NCBI RefSeq assembly: GCF_004959935.1
Contig: NZ_SMYN01000023.1
Coordinates: forward strand, 1 to 36,195
Source of the DNA: Falsirhodobacter xinxiangensis
Lineage (GTDB): Bacteria; Pseudomonadota; Alphaproteobacteria; Rhodobacterales; Rhodobacteraceae
Direction of reading: 5' to 3'
Length of the DNA: 36,195 nt
This document shows positions 15,980 to 24,356 of the stretch, in pieces (position 1 is the first letter of the stretch; each line of letters starts with the position of its first letter). A model generated the notes under the pieces. That model was not told the DNA's origin. It saw nothing but the letters and a program-made list of their open reading frames with translations, and ran no database searches. A program made the position numbers and the translations under genes.

Positions 15980-16627
15980 TTAGCGCCGTGTCAGCCAGTC
16001 TAGGAAACGCTTCCGCACGCTGATAAAATGCGCCTCCATCGCCGCGCGGGCGGCGGCGGGATCGGCAGCCTCGATGGCGTCGATGACGGAGATGTGTTCG
16101 ATGGCCTGCTGGGCGAACCCGTCGTGCCGGCGGCTGATGGTGCAGCGCCGCGCCGTCTCACGCATGTCGGCAAGCATGCCGGGCAGGATCGCAAAGCCGG
16201 CCGCTTCGGCCACGGCGCGGTGGAACTGGTCGTCCTCGATCCAGAAGGCGTCGAAGGCGGTCTCGGACCCATCGGCGTGGCGCTGCATGACCGCGCGCAT
16301 TTCGGCCAGTACCGGGGGAAGGCCAGTGATGGCCGCGCGCTCTGCGGCGCGGGCCGCGGCGGTCCCTTCCAGAAGGCGGCGGACCTCGGAAATCTCCAGA
16401 AGCTGCTCCAGCGTCACCTCCCGAATCATCAGCGTGCCGTTCTGAAGGCGGGAGATCACGCCCTCCGCCTCCAGCCGTGAGATGGCGCCCCGCAGCGGCG
16501 TACGCGAAATGCCGGACTGTTCGGCCAGCGACCGTTCCGTCAGGTTGTCCACCGCGCTCAACTCGCCGACGAGGATGCGCTGCTTCAGGCTGCGATAGGC
16601 GTGTTCGGTCAGGGTGTCGTCGTTCAT
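15980..16627 (-). CDS. GntR-family regulator with FCD domain (first)
   Basis: The 215-residue protein has a winged helix-turn-helix at about 5-68, with ERSLAEQSGISRTPLRGAIS as the recognition region, and an FCD ligand domain at about 75-205. The FCD metal ligands are present: Asp132 and His136 (DDQFH), His178 and His200. FCD regulators sense small carboxylates through this metal. It is the last gene of the pxpA operon, and its ATG overlaps the carboxy end of the M20 gene (ATGA), which is why I start at 16627 rather than 16654. It is a candidate for the protein that binds ATACC-N3-GGTAT. Confidence 0.93.
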   Translation of the reverse strand: MNDDTLTEHAYRSLKQRILVGELSAVDNLTERSLAEQSGISRTPLRGAISRLEAEGVISRLQNGTLMIREVTLEQLLEISEVRRLLEGTAAARAAERAAITGLPPVLAEMRAVMQRHADGSETAFDAFWIEDDQFHRAVAEAAGFAILPGMLADMRETARRCTISRRHDGFAQQAIEHISVIDAIEAADPAAARAAMEAHFISVRKRFLDWLTRR

Positions 16628-17868
16628 TCCGGTGCCCTTTGCGTGTCGCCCCAAGTGGATTTCAGGGCGCGGACGGCGGCGATCAGATCTTCAAGATCCA
16701 TGGCCTCGTCGGGATTGTGGCTGCCGTTCCCGTTGCGAAGGAAGACCATCACGGCATCCCAGCCGGCCTGCGCAAAGGCTGCGGCGTCATGACCGCCGCC
16801 CGACAACATCCGGCGGGGCGCATCGCCCAGCCGCGCGGCGCCGTCAGCGATGCGATCGGCAAGGCCATGCGACAAGGCGGAGGGCTTGCTGCGGGACTGC
16901 GCGCCCAGATCGAACGCGACCCCGCGTGAAGCTTCGATCCTTGTGATTTCCTTGCGCAGCAGGGCGTCCATTTGGTCCAGAACCGCGTCATTCTCGCTGC
17001 GGATGTCGATGCAGAAGCCAAGCTGGCCGGGAACCTTTGCAAAGGCATGTTCGGCGCTGGCCGCATCGACCCAGCCAAAGGTTACGGCCAGATCGGCACT
17101 CGTCTCGCCCCAGTGTCGATCCATGGCAGTGACCAGATCGGCAAAGGCGAAAACGGCATCGTTGCGCGCACTGCGCGGTGCGCCGCCCGAATGCGCCCAA
17201 GTGCCCCGAATTTCGGCATTGCGGTAACGCACCCCGCCACGAACGCCGCGCACAAGCGCATAAGGCTCGCCCGCATCCATCAGAACCGGACCCTGTTCGA
17301 TATGCAGTTCGACAAAGCAGGCGGGTGTAAGGCCGGGGCCGCGCAGCACGGCATCGGGATCGCCGCCTTCGTCGCGGATATGTTCGGCCAGCGTGCGGCC
17401 CGTATCGGTGCGGCGGGCCAGCATGTCGTCGGCGGTCAGCCGCCCCATCGCCGCGCGCGATCCGATATAGGAAACCGGGAACCAGACGCTTTCCTCGGCC
17501 CGTGTGACGGTGACCACCAGATCGACCGGTGGTGTCTCACCCGCCTCGACGAAGGCGGCGGCAAGGGCCATCGCGCCCGCAACGCCGGCGGTTCCGTCAT
17601 AGGCGCCGCCCATCGCCACCGTGTCCAGATGCGAGCCGACATACAGCGCGGGCGCGGCAGGGTCGCGGCCCGGAAGCCGCGCGAACAGGTTCCGCCCGGC
17701 ATCGCGCGCGACCTCAAGCCCAAGGGCTAGCGCATGGCGTTCGATGACGCGGTGCGCTTCGGATTCCTGCGGGCTGTATGAGGGGCGGGTAAAGCCGGGG
17801 CCCGGCGCCGAAATCGCGTTCACTTCGGACAAGATGTCATGGACCATCCGTTCTACTGCATCGCTCAT
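16624..17868 (-). CDS. M20-family Zn hydrolase, N-carbamoyl-L-amino acid amidohydrolase/allantoate amidohydrolase type
   Basis: This 414-residue M20 hydantoinase/carbamoylase has the metal ligands in place: GSHLDTV (His80), GGAYDGTAGV (Asp91), AEES (catalytic Glu125, metal Glu126), ELHIEQGPVL (His189) and SGGGHDAAAF near the C-terminus. The family hydrolyses N-carbamoyl amino acids or ureido acids, such as N-carbamoyl-L-amino acids, 3-ureidopropionate and allantoate. The usual EEGSRF reads EESVWF, a change at the substrate pocket. I take ATG 17868 because it overlaps the preceding stop (ATGA) as in the rest of the operon; ATG 17874 adds two residues. It gives this island an L-type carbamoylase besides the D-carbamoylase at 26429. 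Confidence 0.9.
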   Translation of the reverse strand: MSDAVERMVHDILSEVNAISAPGPGFTRPSYSPQESEAHRVIERHALALGLEVARDAGRNLFARLPGRDPAAPALYVGSHLDTVAMGGAYDGTAGVAGAMALAAAFVEAGETPPVDLVVTVTRAEESVWFPVSYIGSRAAMGRLTADDMLARRTDTGRTLAEHIRDEGGDPDAVLRGPGLTPACFVELHIEQGPVLMDAGEPYALVRGVRGGVRYRNAEIRGTWAHSGGAPRSARNDAVFAFADLVTAMDRHWGETSADLAVTFGWVDAASAEHAFAKVPGQLGFCIDIRSENDAVLDQMDALLRKEITRIEASRGVAFDLGAQSRSKPSALSHGLADRIADGAARLGDAPRRMLSGGGHDAAAFAQAGWDAVMVFLRNGNGSHNPDEAMDLEDLIAAVRALKSTWGDTQRAPE

Positions 17869-18809
17869 GACCATGCCTCCGGTGCGTTCAATGCGGTTTC
17901 TGGGCGGATGCCTTGCAGTGCCGCCAGCGTGTTGCGCGCGCTGCCCTTTGCGACGCGTGCCAGCGCCTCCTGGGTGGCGCCGCCCAGATGCGGGGTGAAG
18001 ATCACCTGCGGGAAGCGCCCCAGCGAACCTTGCGGCGCGGCGGGGCTGTAGACGTCCAAGCCCGCCGCAGCGATCTGCCCCGAGGACAGCGCAGCGGCCA
18101 GTGCGACCTCGTCCACCAGCCCGGCCCGCGCGGTGTTCACAAGGATGGCGCCCCGCTTGCAGGCTGCCAATGCCGCGGTTCCGATCAATCCCCGCGTCTG
18201 GTCCCGCAATGGCGTATGAAGCGAAATCAGGTCGGCCCGTGCGAGGCCCGCATGCAGGTCCGCGACGGTCTCGAACCCCTGCACATCCCTTGCGCGGGGC
18301 GAGTAAACCAGAACCGTCATTCCGAACGCGTCGCGCAGCATCTGCCCCAGACCGGCGCCGATGCTGCCCCAGCCGACGATCAGCGCAACCTTGCCCGACA
18401 ATTCGGTCGTGGCGACCCGTTCACGAAAACCCGCTTCGGCGCGGCGCTGGGCGGCGTCGGCAGCCGGTATGGCCCGCGCCGCCGCGATGGCCAGACCAAG
18501 GGCGAGTTCCGAAACCGAACGGGCATTCGCGCCGGGCGTGTTGCAGACCAGCACCCCTTCGCGAGTCGCGGTTTCCATATCCACGGCATCATGTCCCGCG
18601 CCGTGGATCACGATCACGCGCAGCTTGCGTCCCGCCATGATCGCACGTCCCGACAGACCGGCATCGCGGGTGATGACCGCATCGCAATCGTCGATCAGCG
18701 GCAGGATGTGGTCATCCGTCGGCGCGGGACACGGCACCGGCGTCACCTCGTTGGTCCGCAGCAGGTCCAGCCCGTCACCATGTATCGGCTGGACGATCAG
18801 GCATTTCAT
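17865..18809 (-). CDS. D-isomer 2-hydroxyacid dehydrogenase family protein lacking the catalytic Glu
   Basis: The protein has 314 residues with the two-domain 2-hydroxyacid dehydrogenase layout: NCTPG-like CNTPGANARSVSELALGL, the nucleotide site GWGSIGAGLG (146-155), Arg228 (NTARAGLVDE) and His274 (TPHLGGAT). The usual DVFExEP is DVYSPAAPQG, two residues shorter and without any acid, so the Glu that normally pairs with the catalytic His is missing. The enzyme may have an altered mechanism or pH range, or bind rather than reduce its ligand. Its start at 18809 overlaps the stop of the second GntR gene; longer in-frame starts up to 18989 would overlap that gene. It would act on the 2-oxo acid made by the aminotransferase. 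Confidence 0.87.
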   Translation of the reverse strand: MKCLIVQPIHGDGLDLLRTNEVTPVPCPAPTDDHILPLIDDCDAVITRDAGLSGRAIMAGRKLRVIVIHGAGHDAVDMETATREGVLVCNTPGANARSVSELALGLAIAAARAIPAADAAQRRAEAGFRERVATTELSGKVALIVGWGSIGAGLGQMLRDAFGMTVLVYSPRARDVQGFETVADLHAGLARADLISLHTPLRDQTRGLIGTAALAACKRGAILVNTARAGLVDEVALAAALSSGQIAAAGLDVYSPAAPQGSLGRFPQVIFTPHLGGATQEALARVAKGSARNTLAALQGIRPETALNAPEAWS

Positions 18810-19444
18810 GCGTCCGCCTCCAGCCGGTCGAGCCGTACCAGGATCGCGCGGGCGGCATTGCCCACATGTGCGATCATCCGCGCCTCGGCGGTAGCACCGT
18901 CGCGGGCGACAAGGGCTTCGATGATGCCCAGATGCTCTTCGCACCCTTGCAAGAAGCGGTTTGGCACCTGATGCACGTCGAACATGCATGTGCGTAGCCG
19001 CAGGTCGGCGACGGTGCGAACCAGTGTGCGATTTTCGCTGGCTTGGGCGATCATCGCGTGAAAATCGCTATCGACGCGGCTCTGCACGTCGCTGTCGCCG
19101 GGGCCGCCCGCCATCAAATCGCGCACGCGACTGGCCATGTCATCCAGCGTAGAAAGAGAGAGCGTGACCGCTTGTCGCGCGGCAAAGCCTTCCAACGCGG
19201 CGCGCAAGGCAAAGACCTCTTCTATTTCGGTATGGGTCAATTGGCGGACGCGCAGAAAGCGCCCGTCGCGATGCGCAAGGCCCTCGGCTTCAATCCGCTT
19301 CATCGCCTCGCGGACGGGGGTGCGGGACATATCGAGCTCGCCCGCCAGTTCGCCTTCCTTCAGCGCCGCGCCGGGGGCAAGTTTGCGTGACAGGATAAGT
19401 TCGATGATCTGCCGATAGGCGCGACTGGAAAGAGGTTCGGTCAT
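18806..19444 (-). CDS. GntR-family regulator with FCD domain (second)
   Basis: A 212-residue protein with a winged HTH (about 6-66; GELAGELDMSRTPVREAMKR) and an FCD domain (about 72-200). The metal ligands are visible: Asp125 and His129 (DSDFH), His171 and His193. It differs clearly from the other FCD regulator in the same operon, so the two probably sense different ligands or bind as separate dimers to related sites. Both its ends overlap neighbours by ATGA (pxpC before, dehydrogenase after). Confidence 0.93.
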   Translation of the reverse strand: MTEPLSSRAYRQIIELILSRKLAPGAALKEGELAGELDMSRTPVREAMKRIEAEGLAHRDGRFLRVRQLTHTEIEEVFALRAALEGFAARQAVTLSLSTLDDMASRVRDLMAGGPGDSDVQSRVDSDFHAMIAQASENRTLVRTVADLRLRTCMFDVHQVPNRFLQGCEEHLGIIEALVARDGATAEARMIAHVGNAARAILVRLDRLEADA

Positions 19445-20379
19445 CGGGCGGTCTCGACTTCGGCAAGGGCGCGAGAGAAGGCGTCGCGATGGGCGATCAG
19501 CATGTCCTCGGCGCGGGACTGGGATATGGCGGTGAAACGAAAGGGGCGGCCCGAGACCATCTGCGCAAGGCGCGACAGGTCCACGCTGGCGATGGTGGCT
19601 ATCTTGGGGTAGCCGCCCGTCGTCTGGCGGTCGGACAGAAGAACCAATGGCTGGCCGGAACCCGGCACCTGGATTGATCCGGGCAGCGTGCCGTCCGACA
19701 CGATGTCATGGCCCATTTCCGCATGGATGCGCGGGCCGTCCAGCACCATCGCCATCCGGTCGCGTTTCTGCGTCACGGTGAAGGGGCCGCGCAGGAAATC
19801 TGTCACCGCAGCCGCGCCGAAACGGTCATCCTGCGGGCCCGGAACGACGTGGATTGCGCCGCTCCGGACCCGCCACGGCGCGCCCAGCTTCCGCATCGGC
19901 ACGGGTTCGGCGCCGCCCAGCGGCAGCGCGTCGCCCGCTTGCAGGGTACGCCCCTCGATGCCTCCGATGCCGGTGCGCAGGTGGGTGCTGCGCGCACCCA
20001 GCACGGGCTGGGTGCCGATCCCCCCGCCTATGGCGACATAGCCCCAGACGGTTTCCGCCATCGCCCCGATCGTCAACTCTTGTCCCGCACGGACAAGATG
20101 GGACTGCCATGGCGCGACGGGATTGCCCCCGATCCGCAGATCGCGCACCGCGCCGCAGACCGCCACCATGCGGTCATCCCCGAACCGGATGGCTCCGCCG
20201 AAAAAAGCGAATTCCAGTGTCGCGGCATCTGCCGGGTTGCCGACCAGCGCATTGGCCATCCGCATTGCATCGGGGTCCATCGGCCCTGCGCCGGACACGC
20301 CGAAACGCAGCATCCCCCGGCGGCCCGAATCCTGCACGGTCATCATCATTCCCGGACGAAGGATCTCGGCCTGTCTCAT
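19441..20379 (-). CDS. pxpC: 5-oxoprolinase/carboxyltransferase-like subunit PxpC
   Basis: The 312-residue protein is of the PxpC/KipA (allophanate hydrolase subunit 2, biotin-dependent carboxyltransferase-like) family: VQDSGRRGMLRFGVSGAGPM near the start, AIGGGIGTQPVLGARSTHLR and PLVLLSDRQTTGGYPKIATI. With PxpB it forms the ATP-dependent part of 5-oxoprolinase. It starts 3 nt after the D-amino acid aminotransferase gene and ends overlapping the GntR gene, so it belongs to the operon that starts with pxpA. The KipI/KipA pair and urea amidolyase subunits share this fold, so a ureide-type substrate is possible. Confidence 0.92.
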   Translation of the reverse strand: MRQAEILRPGMMMTVQDSGRRGMLRFGVSGAGPMDPDAMRMANALVGNPADAATLEFAFFGGAIRFGDDRMVAVCGAVRDLRIGGNPVAPWQSHLVRAGQELTIGAMAETVWGYVAIGGGIGTQPVLGARSTHLRTGIGGIEGRTLQAGDALPLGGAEPVPMRKLGAPWRVRSGAIHVVPGPQDDRFGAAAVTDFLRGPFTVTQKRDRMAMVLDGPRIHAEMGHDIVSDGTLPGSIQVPGSGQPLVLLSDRQTTGGYPKIATIASVDLSRLAQMVSGRPFRFTAISQSRAEDMLIAHRDAFSRALAEVETAR

Positions 20380-20382
20380 GGG

Positions 20383-21240
20383 TCAGATCGCGCCCGCGCG
20401 GCGCGTGTCGATATAGATCCGGCGCAGTTCGCGAGCGACCGGGCCGGGGATGCCGTCGCCGATATCCGCCCCATCCACCCGCACTACCGGCAGGACGAAA
20501 TTCGAGGCCGAGGTAATGAACGCCTCGCGTGCCGCCGTCGCCTCGGCCACGGTGAAGGCGCGCTCCTCGACCCGCAAGCCGTGGTCCTGTGCAAGCGCGA
20601 TGACCGCCGCGCGGGTCACGCCCGGAAGCAGCGCCCGTGAAAGATCGCGGGTAACCAGAACTCCGTCCGCCGTGACGATATGCGCGGTGGCCGAGCTTGC
20701 CTCGGTCACGAACCCGTCCTCGACCAGCCATGCGTCCTGCGCCCCGGCTGCCATCGCCTCCATCTTCGCCATCGACGGCCAGAGCAGCTGGACGGTCTTG
20801 ATGTCGCGCCGTCCCCAGCGAAGGTCGGGCAGGGTGATGACCGCGATGCCGGTTTCGGCCTGCGGATTGTCGATGGCCTTTTTCGGCTGCGTATACATCA
20901 CCAGCGTCATCGGCGCGCCATCGCGGGGATAGGTGAAGTCGCGGTCTGACGCCCCGCGCGAAAGCTGGAGGTAAACCAGCCCTTCGGTCAGCCCGTTCAC
21001 CTCGACCAGTTTGCGGTGCGCGGCCAGAAGGGCGTCGTCGTCCAGCGGGATCTGCATCCCAAGCTCGTGCGCAGATCGTTTCAGCCGTGCGGCATGGGCT
21101 GAGTAATCGGCAAGCTTGCCATCCAGAACGCAGGTCACCTCATAGATGGCGTCGCCCATCGTATATCCGCGATCGAAGACCGAGATCTTGGCCTCGGTCT
21201 CGGGCAGCCAGTCGCCATTCAGGTAAACCGTCCTCGTCAT
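20383..21240 (-). CDS. dat: D-amino acid aminotransferase (class IV, PLP)
   Basis: A 285-residue fold-type IV aminotransferase. Lys148 in RRDIKTVQLLWPSMAK is the PLP Lys, matching the DIKS-LN motif of D-alanine transaminase. LSRGASDRDF replaces the RGxxxRxH carboxylate-binding motif of classical Dat. The phosphate-binding stretch is VTEASSATAHI. The expected reaction is D-amino acid + 2-oxo acid to 2-oxo acid + D-amino acid. Its start overlaps pxpA by ATGA, and it sits between pxpA and pxpC, which are normally adjacent. This suggests that the amino acid freed by ring opening has D configuration. Branched-chain aminotransferase and aminodeoxychorismate lyase are less likely alternatives. Confidence 0.88.
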   Translation of the reverse strand: MTRTVYLNGDWLPETEAKISVFDRGYTMGDAIYEVTCVLDGKLADYSAHAARLKRSAHELGMQIPLDDDALLAAHRKLVEVNGLTEGLVYLQLSRGASDRDFTYPRDGAPMTLVMYTQPKKAIDNPQAETGIAVITLPDLRWGRRDIKTVQLLWPSMAKMEAMAAGAQDAWLVEDGFVTEASSATAHIVTADGVLVTRDLSRALLPGVTRAAVIALAQDHGLRVEERAFTVAEATAAREAFITSASNFVLPVVRVDGADIGDGIPGPVARELRRIYIDTRRAGAI

Positions 21241-22010
21241 TGTGTCTTTCCTATGAATGATGCGATCCCGATGCCTTCGGCGGCAAGCGCCGCACGCAGG
21301 CCGCGCGCCATCTCGAGCGCGCCGGGGGTATCGCCGTGAACGCAAAGGGTGGCGGCATCGACCGGCAGGCGCTTGCCGCCGGTGGTGGGAATGTGGCCGC
21401 CAACGACCATTTCCAGCACCTGATCAACGCTTTGGCGCGCATCGTGGATGACCGCGCCGGGCTGGCTGCGCGGAGTCAGTTCGCCCTGATCGGTATAGGT
21501 GCGGTCGGCGTAGATCTCGCACGCAACGGGCAGCCCCGCCTTTTCGGCAGCAATATAGGTTTCCGAATAGGGCAGCGAGACATAGATCAACGACGGGTCC
21601 ACCGACTTGACCGCCTGCACGCACAGTGCCGCAAGGTCAGGGTCCACCGCCGCCATGTTGCCCAGCGCCCCGTGGGTCTTCACATGCGTCATCTTATGGC
21701 CCTCGACCTCGGCCATTCCGCGCAGGGCAACGATCTGATAGATAAGCTGCGCTCCTAGATCATCCGGATGTTCGCCCGAAATGCGGCGGCGGCCGAAGCC
21801 GTAAAGGTCGGCGAACGAAGGATGCGCGCCGACCGCCACACCCTTGTCCCGGGCCATCCGAAGCGTGCGGCGCATGACCGAAGGATCGCCGGCATGAAAT
21901 CCGCAGGCAATGTTCGCGGTCGAGACGAGGTCCAGCATTGCGGCATCGTCACCGATGGTCCACGCCCCAAAACTTTCGCCAAGATCGCAGTTCAGGTCGA
22001 TCGTTCTCAT
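21237..22010 (-). CDS. pxpA: 5-oxoprolinase-like subunit PxpA (LamB/YcsF family)
   Basis: The 257-residue protein has the unmistakable DLNCDLGESFGAW start, ANIACGFHAGDP, GAHPSFADLYGFGRR, and HVKTHGALGNMA. PxpA supplies the hydrolytic half of the PxpABC 5-oxoprolinase, which opens 5-oxoproline to glutamate with ATP. It is the first gene of a seven-gene, translationally coupled minus operon ending at 15980. The shared operator lies 35 nt before the ATG. The product may be a related lactam or cyclic ureide instead of 5-oxoproline, given the neighbours. Confidence 0.94.
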   Translation of the reverse strand: MRTIDLNCDLGESFGAWTIGDDAAMLDLVSTANIACGFHAGDPSVMRRTLRMARDKGVAVGAHPSFADLYGFGRRRISGEHPDDLGAQLIYQIVALRGMAEVEGHKMTHVKTHGALGNMAAVDPDLAALCVQAVKSVDPSLIYVSLPYSETYIAAEKAGLPVACEIYADRTYTDQGELTPRSQPGAVIHDARQSVDQVLEMVVGGHIPTTGGKRLPVDAATLCVHGDTPGALEMARGLRAALAAEGIGIASFIGKTQ

Positions 22011-22044
22011 GCTATCCTCGACACGTTCAGGCTGGAATTATCGA

Positions 22045-22057
22045 ATACCGACGGTAT
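22045..22057. promoter_or_regulatory. Candidate GntR operator, site 4 (perfect)
   Basis: ATACCGACGGTAT is a perfect ATACC-N3-GGTAT palindrome in the 67-bp gap between the LysR stop (22078) and the pxpA start (22010). Both GntR genes are in the operon it precedes, so it would give autoregulation. Confidence 0.65.
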
Positions 22058-22077
22058 ACCGAGGCTGCAAGGGTTTT

Positions 22078-22926
22078 CTACGACTCTTTCAGACTTTGCA
22101 TCAACGCTGCCTGATTTGCAGGCTGTGCGGGCCGCGCCGGACTTGCCAGAACGATCCGGCGGGCATAGGCAGCCGCATCCGGCAACGGTGCGCCCCCCTG
22201 CAATCCCAGCCAGCGCGGCACGATGGATGCCCCGATCCCGCTGGCGACAAGGCTGGAAATCGCCTCCAATCCGTCCAGCGTGCAAAAGCGCGCGGGGTGG
22301 ATGTCGCGGTCTTGCAGGTATCTTTCCGCAAGGCGCCCGCCCCATGACCGGGGATCATAGGCGATCAGCGGCATCTGGCGGAACAGATCGGCCAAGGGCA
22401 GGTGGGACGCGCCTTGAGGGGCGAGAAGGCATAACGGCTCCTCGTGCAACGGTTGGAGGGTGATGCCCGGCGACGGGCCGTCCGGCGGTGCAACGATCAG
22501 CGCCGCATCCAGCCGCCCCTCGCGCAGCGCCTCGTAAAGCGCGGCGGAACTGCCCGGTTCGATCCGCACCTCGATCTGCGGCGCGATGCCGCGCAGCGCA
22601 GGCAAAAGCCGAGGCACAAGCCCGCTGAGCATGGTAGAGATCGCGCCTAACCGCAGGATGCCCGCAGCCGTCCCCGGATCGGCCGCCTGCCGCAGGCCCG
22701 CGCGCAGATCTACCATCTGCTCCATCATCGGCAACAGATCGAGGCAAAGCTGCGTCGGGCTGGCCGTATTGGCCCGCCGCAGCAAAAGGGGGGCGCCGAT
22801 CTCCTGTTCCAGCACCTGGATGCGCTGGCTGATGGCGGCGGGCGTCAGGCCCTGCACCCGTGCCGCCCCGACGATGGAGCCAAGCCGCGCCACCGTCATC
22901 AGGCTTTCAAGAAAGCGGGTATCCAT
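22078..22926 (-). CDS. LysR-family regulator (first)
   Basis: A 282-residue LysR protein. The N-terminal winged HTH (about 3-60) contains LGSIVGAARVQGLTPAAISQ and RIQVLEQEIGAPLLLRR; the effector domain follows, from about residue 90. It points toward pxpA on the same strand but is set apart by an operator. It is divergent from the VOC gene at 23015 with an 88-bp gap, the classic position for a LysR protein controlling a divergent target. Its ligand is unknown. Confidence 0.92.
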   Translation of the reverse strand: MDTRFLESLMTVARLGSIVGAARVQGLTPAAISQRIQVLEQEIGAPLLLRRANTASPTQLCLDLLPMMEQMVDLRAGLRQAADPGTAAGILRLGAISTMLSGLVPRLLPALRGIAPQIEVRIEPGSSAALYEALREGRLDAALIVAPPDGPSPGITLQPLHEEPLCLLAPQGASHLPLADLFRQMPLIAYDPRSWGGRLAERYLQDRDIHPARFCTLDGLEAISSLVASGIGASIVPRWLGLQGGAPLPDAAAYARRIVLASPARPAQPANQAALMQSLKES

Positions 22927-23014
22927 AGTTTTTTCGATGCTCAGGAAAGAAATAATACGCTTTTCCCTTCTCTAGGGCGGCGTTAGCAAAGGCGCAACAT
23001 TACAGGAGCCTTGC

Positions 23015-23428
23015 ATGCAGTCCGTCTTCCACCTTGCCATCCACGTCACCGATCTGGACGAAGCGCGCCGCTTCTACGGCGATATTCTTGGTTGCGAGGA
23101 AGGCCGTTCGACCGACACCTGGGTCGATTTCGATTTCTTCGGCCATCAGCTCTCGCTCCACCTTGGCAAACCGTTCGAGACGACCCGCACTGGCAAGGTC
23201 GGGGATCACATGGTGATGATGCCGCATATGGGTGCGGTGCTGCGCTTGGACGACTGGAAGGCGCTGGCGGACCGGCTGGCGGCGAACGGCGTCGCCTTTG
23301 ACATCCCCCCCGTCGTGCGGTTCGAAGGCGAGCCGGGCGAGCAGCGCACGATGTTCTTCTTCGACCCTGCCGGCAACCCCGTCGAAATCAAGGGCTTTGC
23401 CGATTTCGACGGCGTCTTCGCAAAATAG
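23015..23428 (+). CDS. VOC (glyoxalase/dioxygenase fold) family protein
   Basis: The 137-residue protein has two beta-alpha-beta-beta-beta modules. Likely metal ligands are His6 or His10 (FHLAIHV), His49 (QLSLHLG) and Glu124 (NPVEIKG). The VTDLDEARRFYGDILGCEEG segment is typical. VOC members include glyoxalase I, epimerases and extradiol dioxygenases; the reaction cannot be assigned. A good AGGAG ribosome binding site lies 6-7 nt ahead. It is the only plus-strand gene in the 21-33 kb stretch, divergent from the first LysR gene and convergent with the second. Confidence 0.87.
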   Translation: MQSVFHLAIHVTDLDEARRFYGDILGCEEGRSTDTWVDFDFFGHQLSLHLGKPFETTRTGKVGDHMVMMPHMGAVLRLDDWKALADRLAANGVAFDIPPVVRFEGEPGEQRTMFFFDPAGNPVEIKGFADFDGVFAK

Positions 23429-23429
23429 C

Positions 23430-24356
23430 TCATCGAAGGGCGGAAAATTCCGCAAGACAGGTCCGCAGCTGGGCGATGAAACTGTGCATCAGCCCGGTAT
23501 GTGGCACCCCTTTACGGGTGAAAAGGACCGCCCGCACCTCGCACGACGGAAGGAATGGGCGTTCCACCAGCAGGGGTGACGACTGCGCCCGCGCCGAGAA
23601 TGGATCGACGACGGTCGCGCCAAGTTCGTGCGCGGCCAGAATCGCCGCCGTCTGGCAGTATCGCACCTCGACCTCGGGGGCATAGGGTGCGCCTGCCTGC
23701 TCGAATGCGGAACGGACGAGCTGGCCAAGGTTGGATTCCTGCTCCAGCCCGACCATCGAACAGGGCGAAAGGTCGGCGGGGGTCACATGGGGCAACGCCG
23801 CCAGCGGCCCGTCTGCGGGAACCAGCGCGACCATGTGCGAGCGGTGCAGCACGTCCATGTTTACATGTTCCATCCGATCCTGCGACAGCGCGAGGCCGAC
23901 ATCGGCAAGTCCGGAATGCACGGCATCGACCACATGTTCCAGCCGGCGGACGTCGAAGCTGATCGACACGCCCGGCCCGTTCCGAAGCAGACGGCGCAAC
24001 GCCTGCGGGGCTATGGAATGGCCGAGTGGCGGGGTGGAGATGATGCGGAGCCGCCCGGCCAACCCCAGCTTCATGTCGCGCGCCCGCTGGGAAAAGCCGC
24101 GCATCAGGCTGAAGATCGGGCGGATCTCCTCATACAGTTCGCGTGCCTCGGCGGTGGGGGTCAGGCGGCGCGCGGCCCGTTCGAACAACGTCATGCCAAG
24201 CTGCGCCTCAAGCTGGCGCAGACCGGACGACACGGCAGGCTGCGAGATCTTCAGCACATCCGCCGTTTCCACCGTGGTGGAACAGCGCATCATCGCGGCA
24301 AAAATCTCCAGAAGCCGCAGCGAGACGTCGGGCAGGTTGCCGGACCGGGGCGGCAT
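23430..24356 (-). CDS. LysR-family regulator (second)
   Basis: A 308-residue LysR protein: HTH at about 10-70 (TVETADVLKISQPAVSSGLR), then an effector domain (about 95-300). It is the last gene of the hydantoinase operon, its ATG overlapping the racemase stop (ATGA). It is therefore the best candidate to regulate that operon in response to a hydantoin, N-carbamoyl amino acid or product. The stop is 1 nt from the convergent VOC stop. Confidence 0.92.
   Translation of the reverse strand: MPPRSGNLPDVSLRLLEIFAAMMRCSTTVETADVLKISQPAVSSGLRQLEAQLGMTLFERAARRLTPTAEARELYEEIRPIFSLMRGFSQRARDMKLGLAGRLRIISTPPLGHSIAPQALRRLLRNGPGVSISFDVRRLEHVVDAVHSGLADVGLALSQDRMEHVNMDVLHRSHMVALVPADGPLAALPHVTPADLSPCSMVGLEQESNLGQLVRSAFEQAGAPYAPEVEVRYCQTAAILAAHELGATVVDPFSARAQSSPLLVERPFLPSCEVRAVLFTRKGVPHTGLMHSFIAQLRTCLAEFSALR

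Noticed and set aside
17913-18971. 352-codon plus-strand frame opposite the 2-hydroxyacid dehydrogenase
   Set aside because: Arg/Gln/His-rich shadow translation without motifs, over a gene with a clear Rossmann motif and overlapping operon neighbours.
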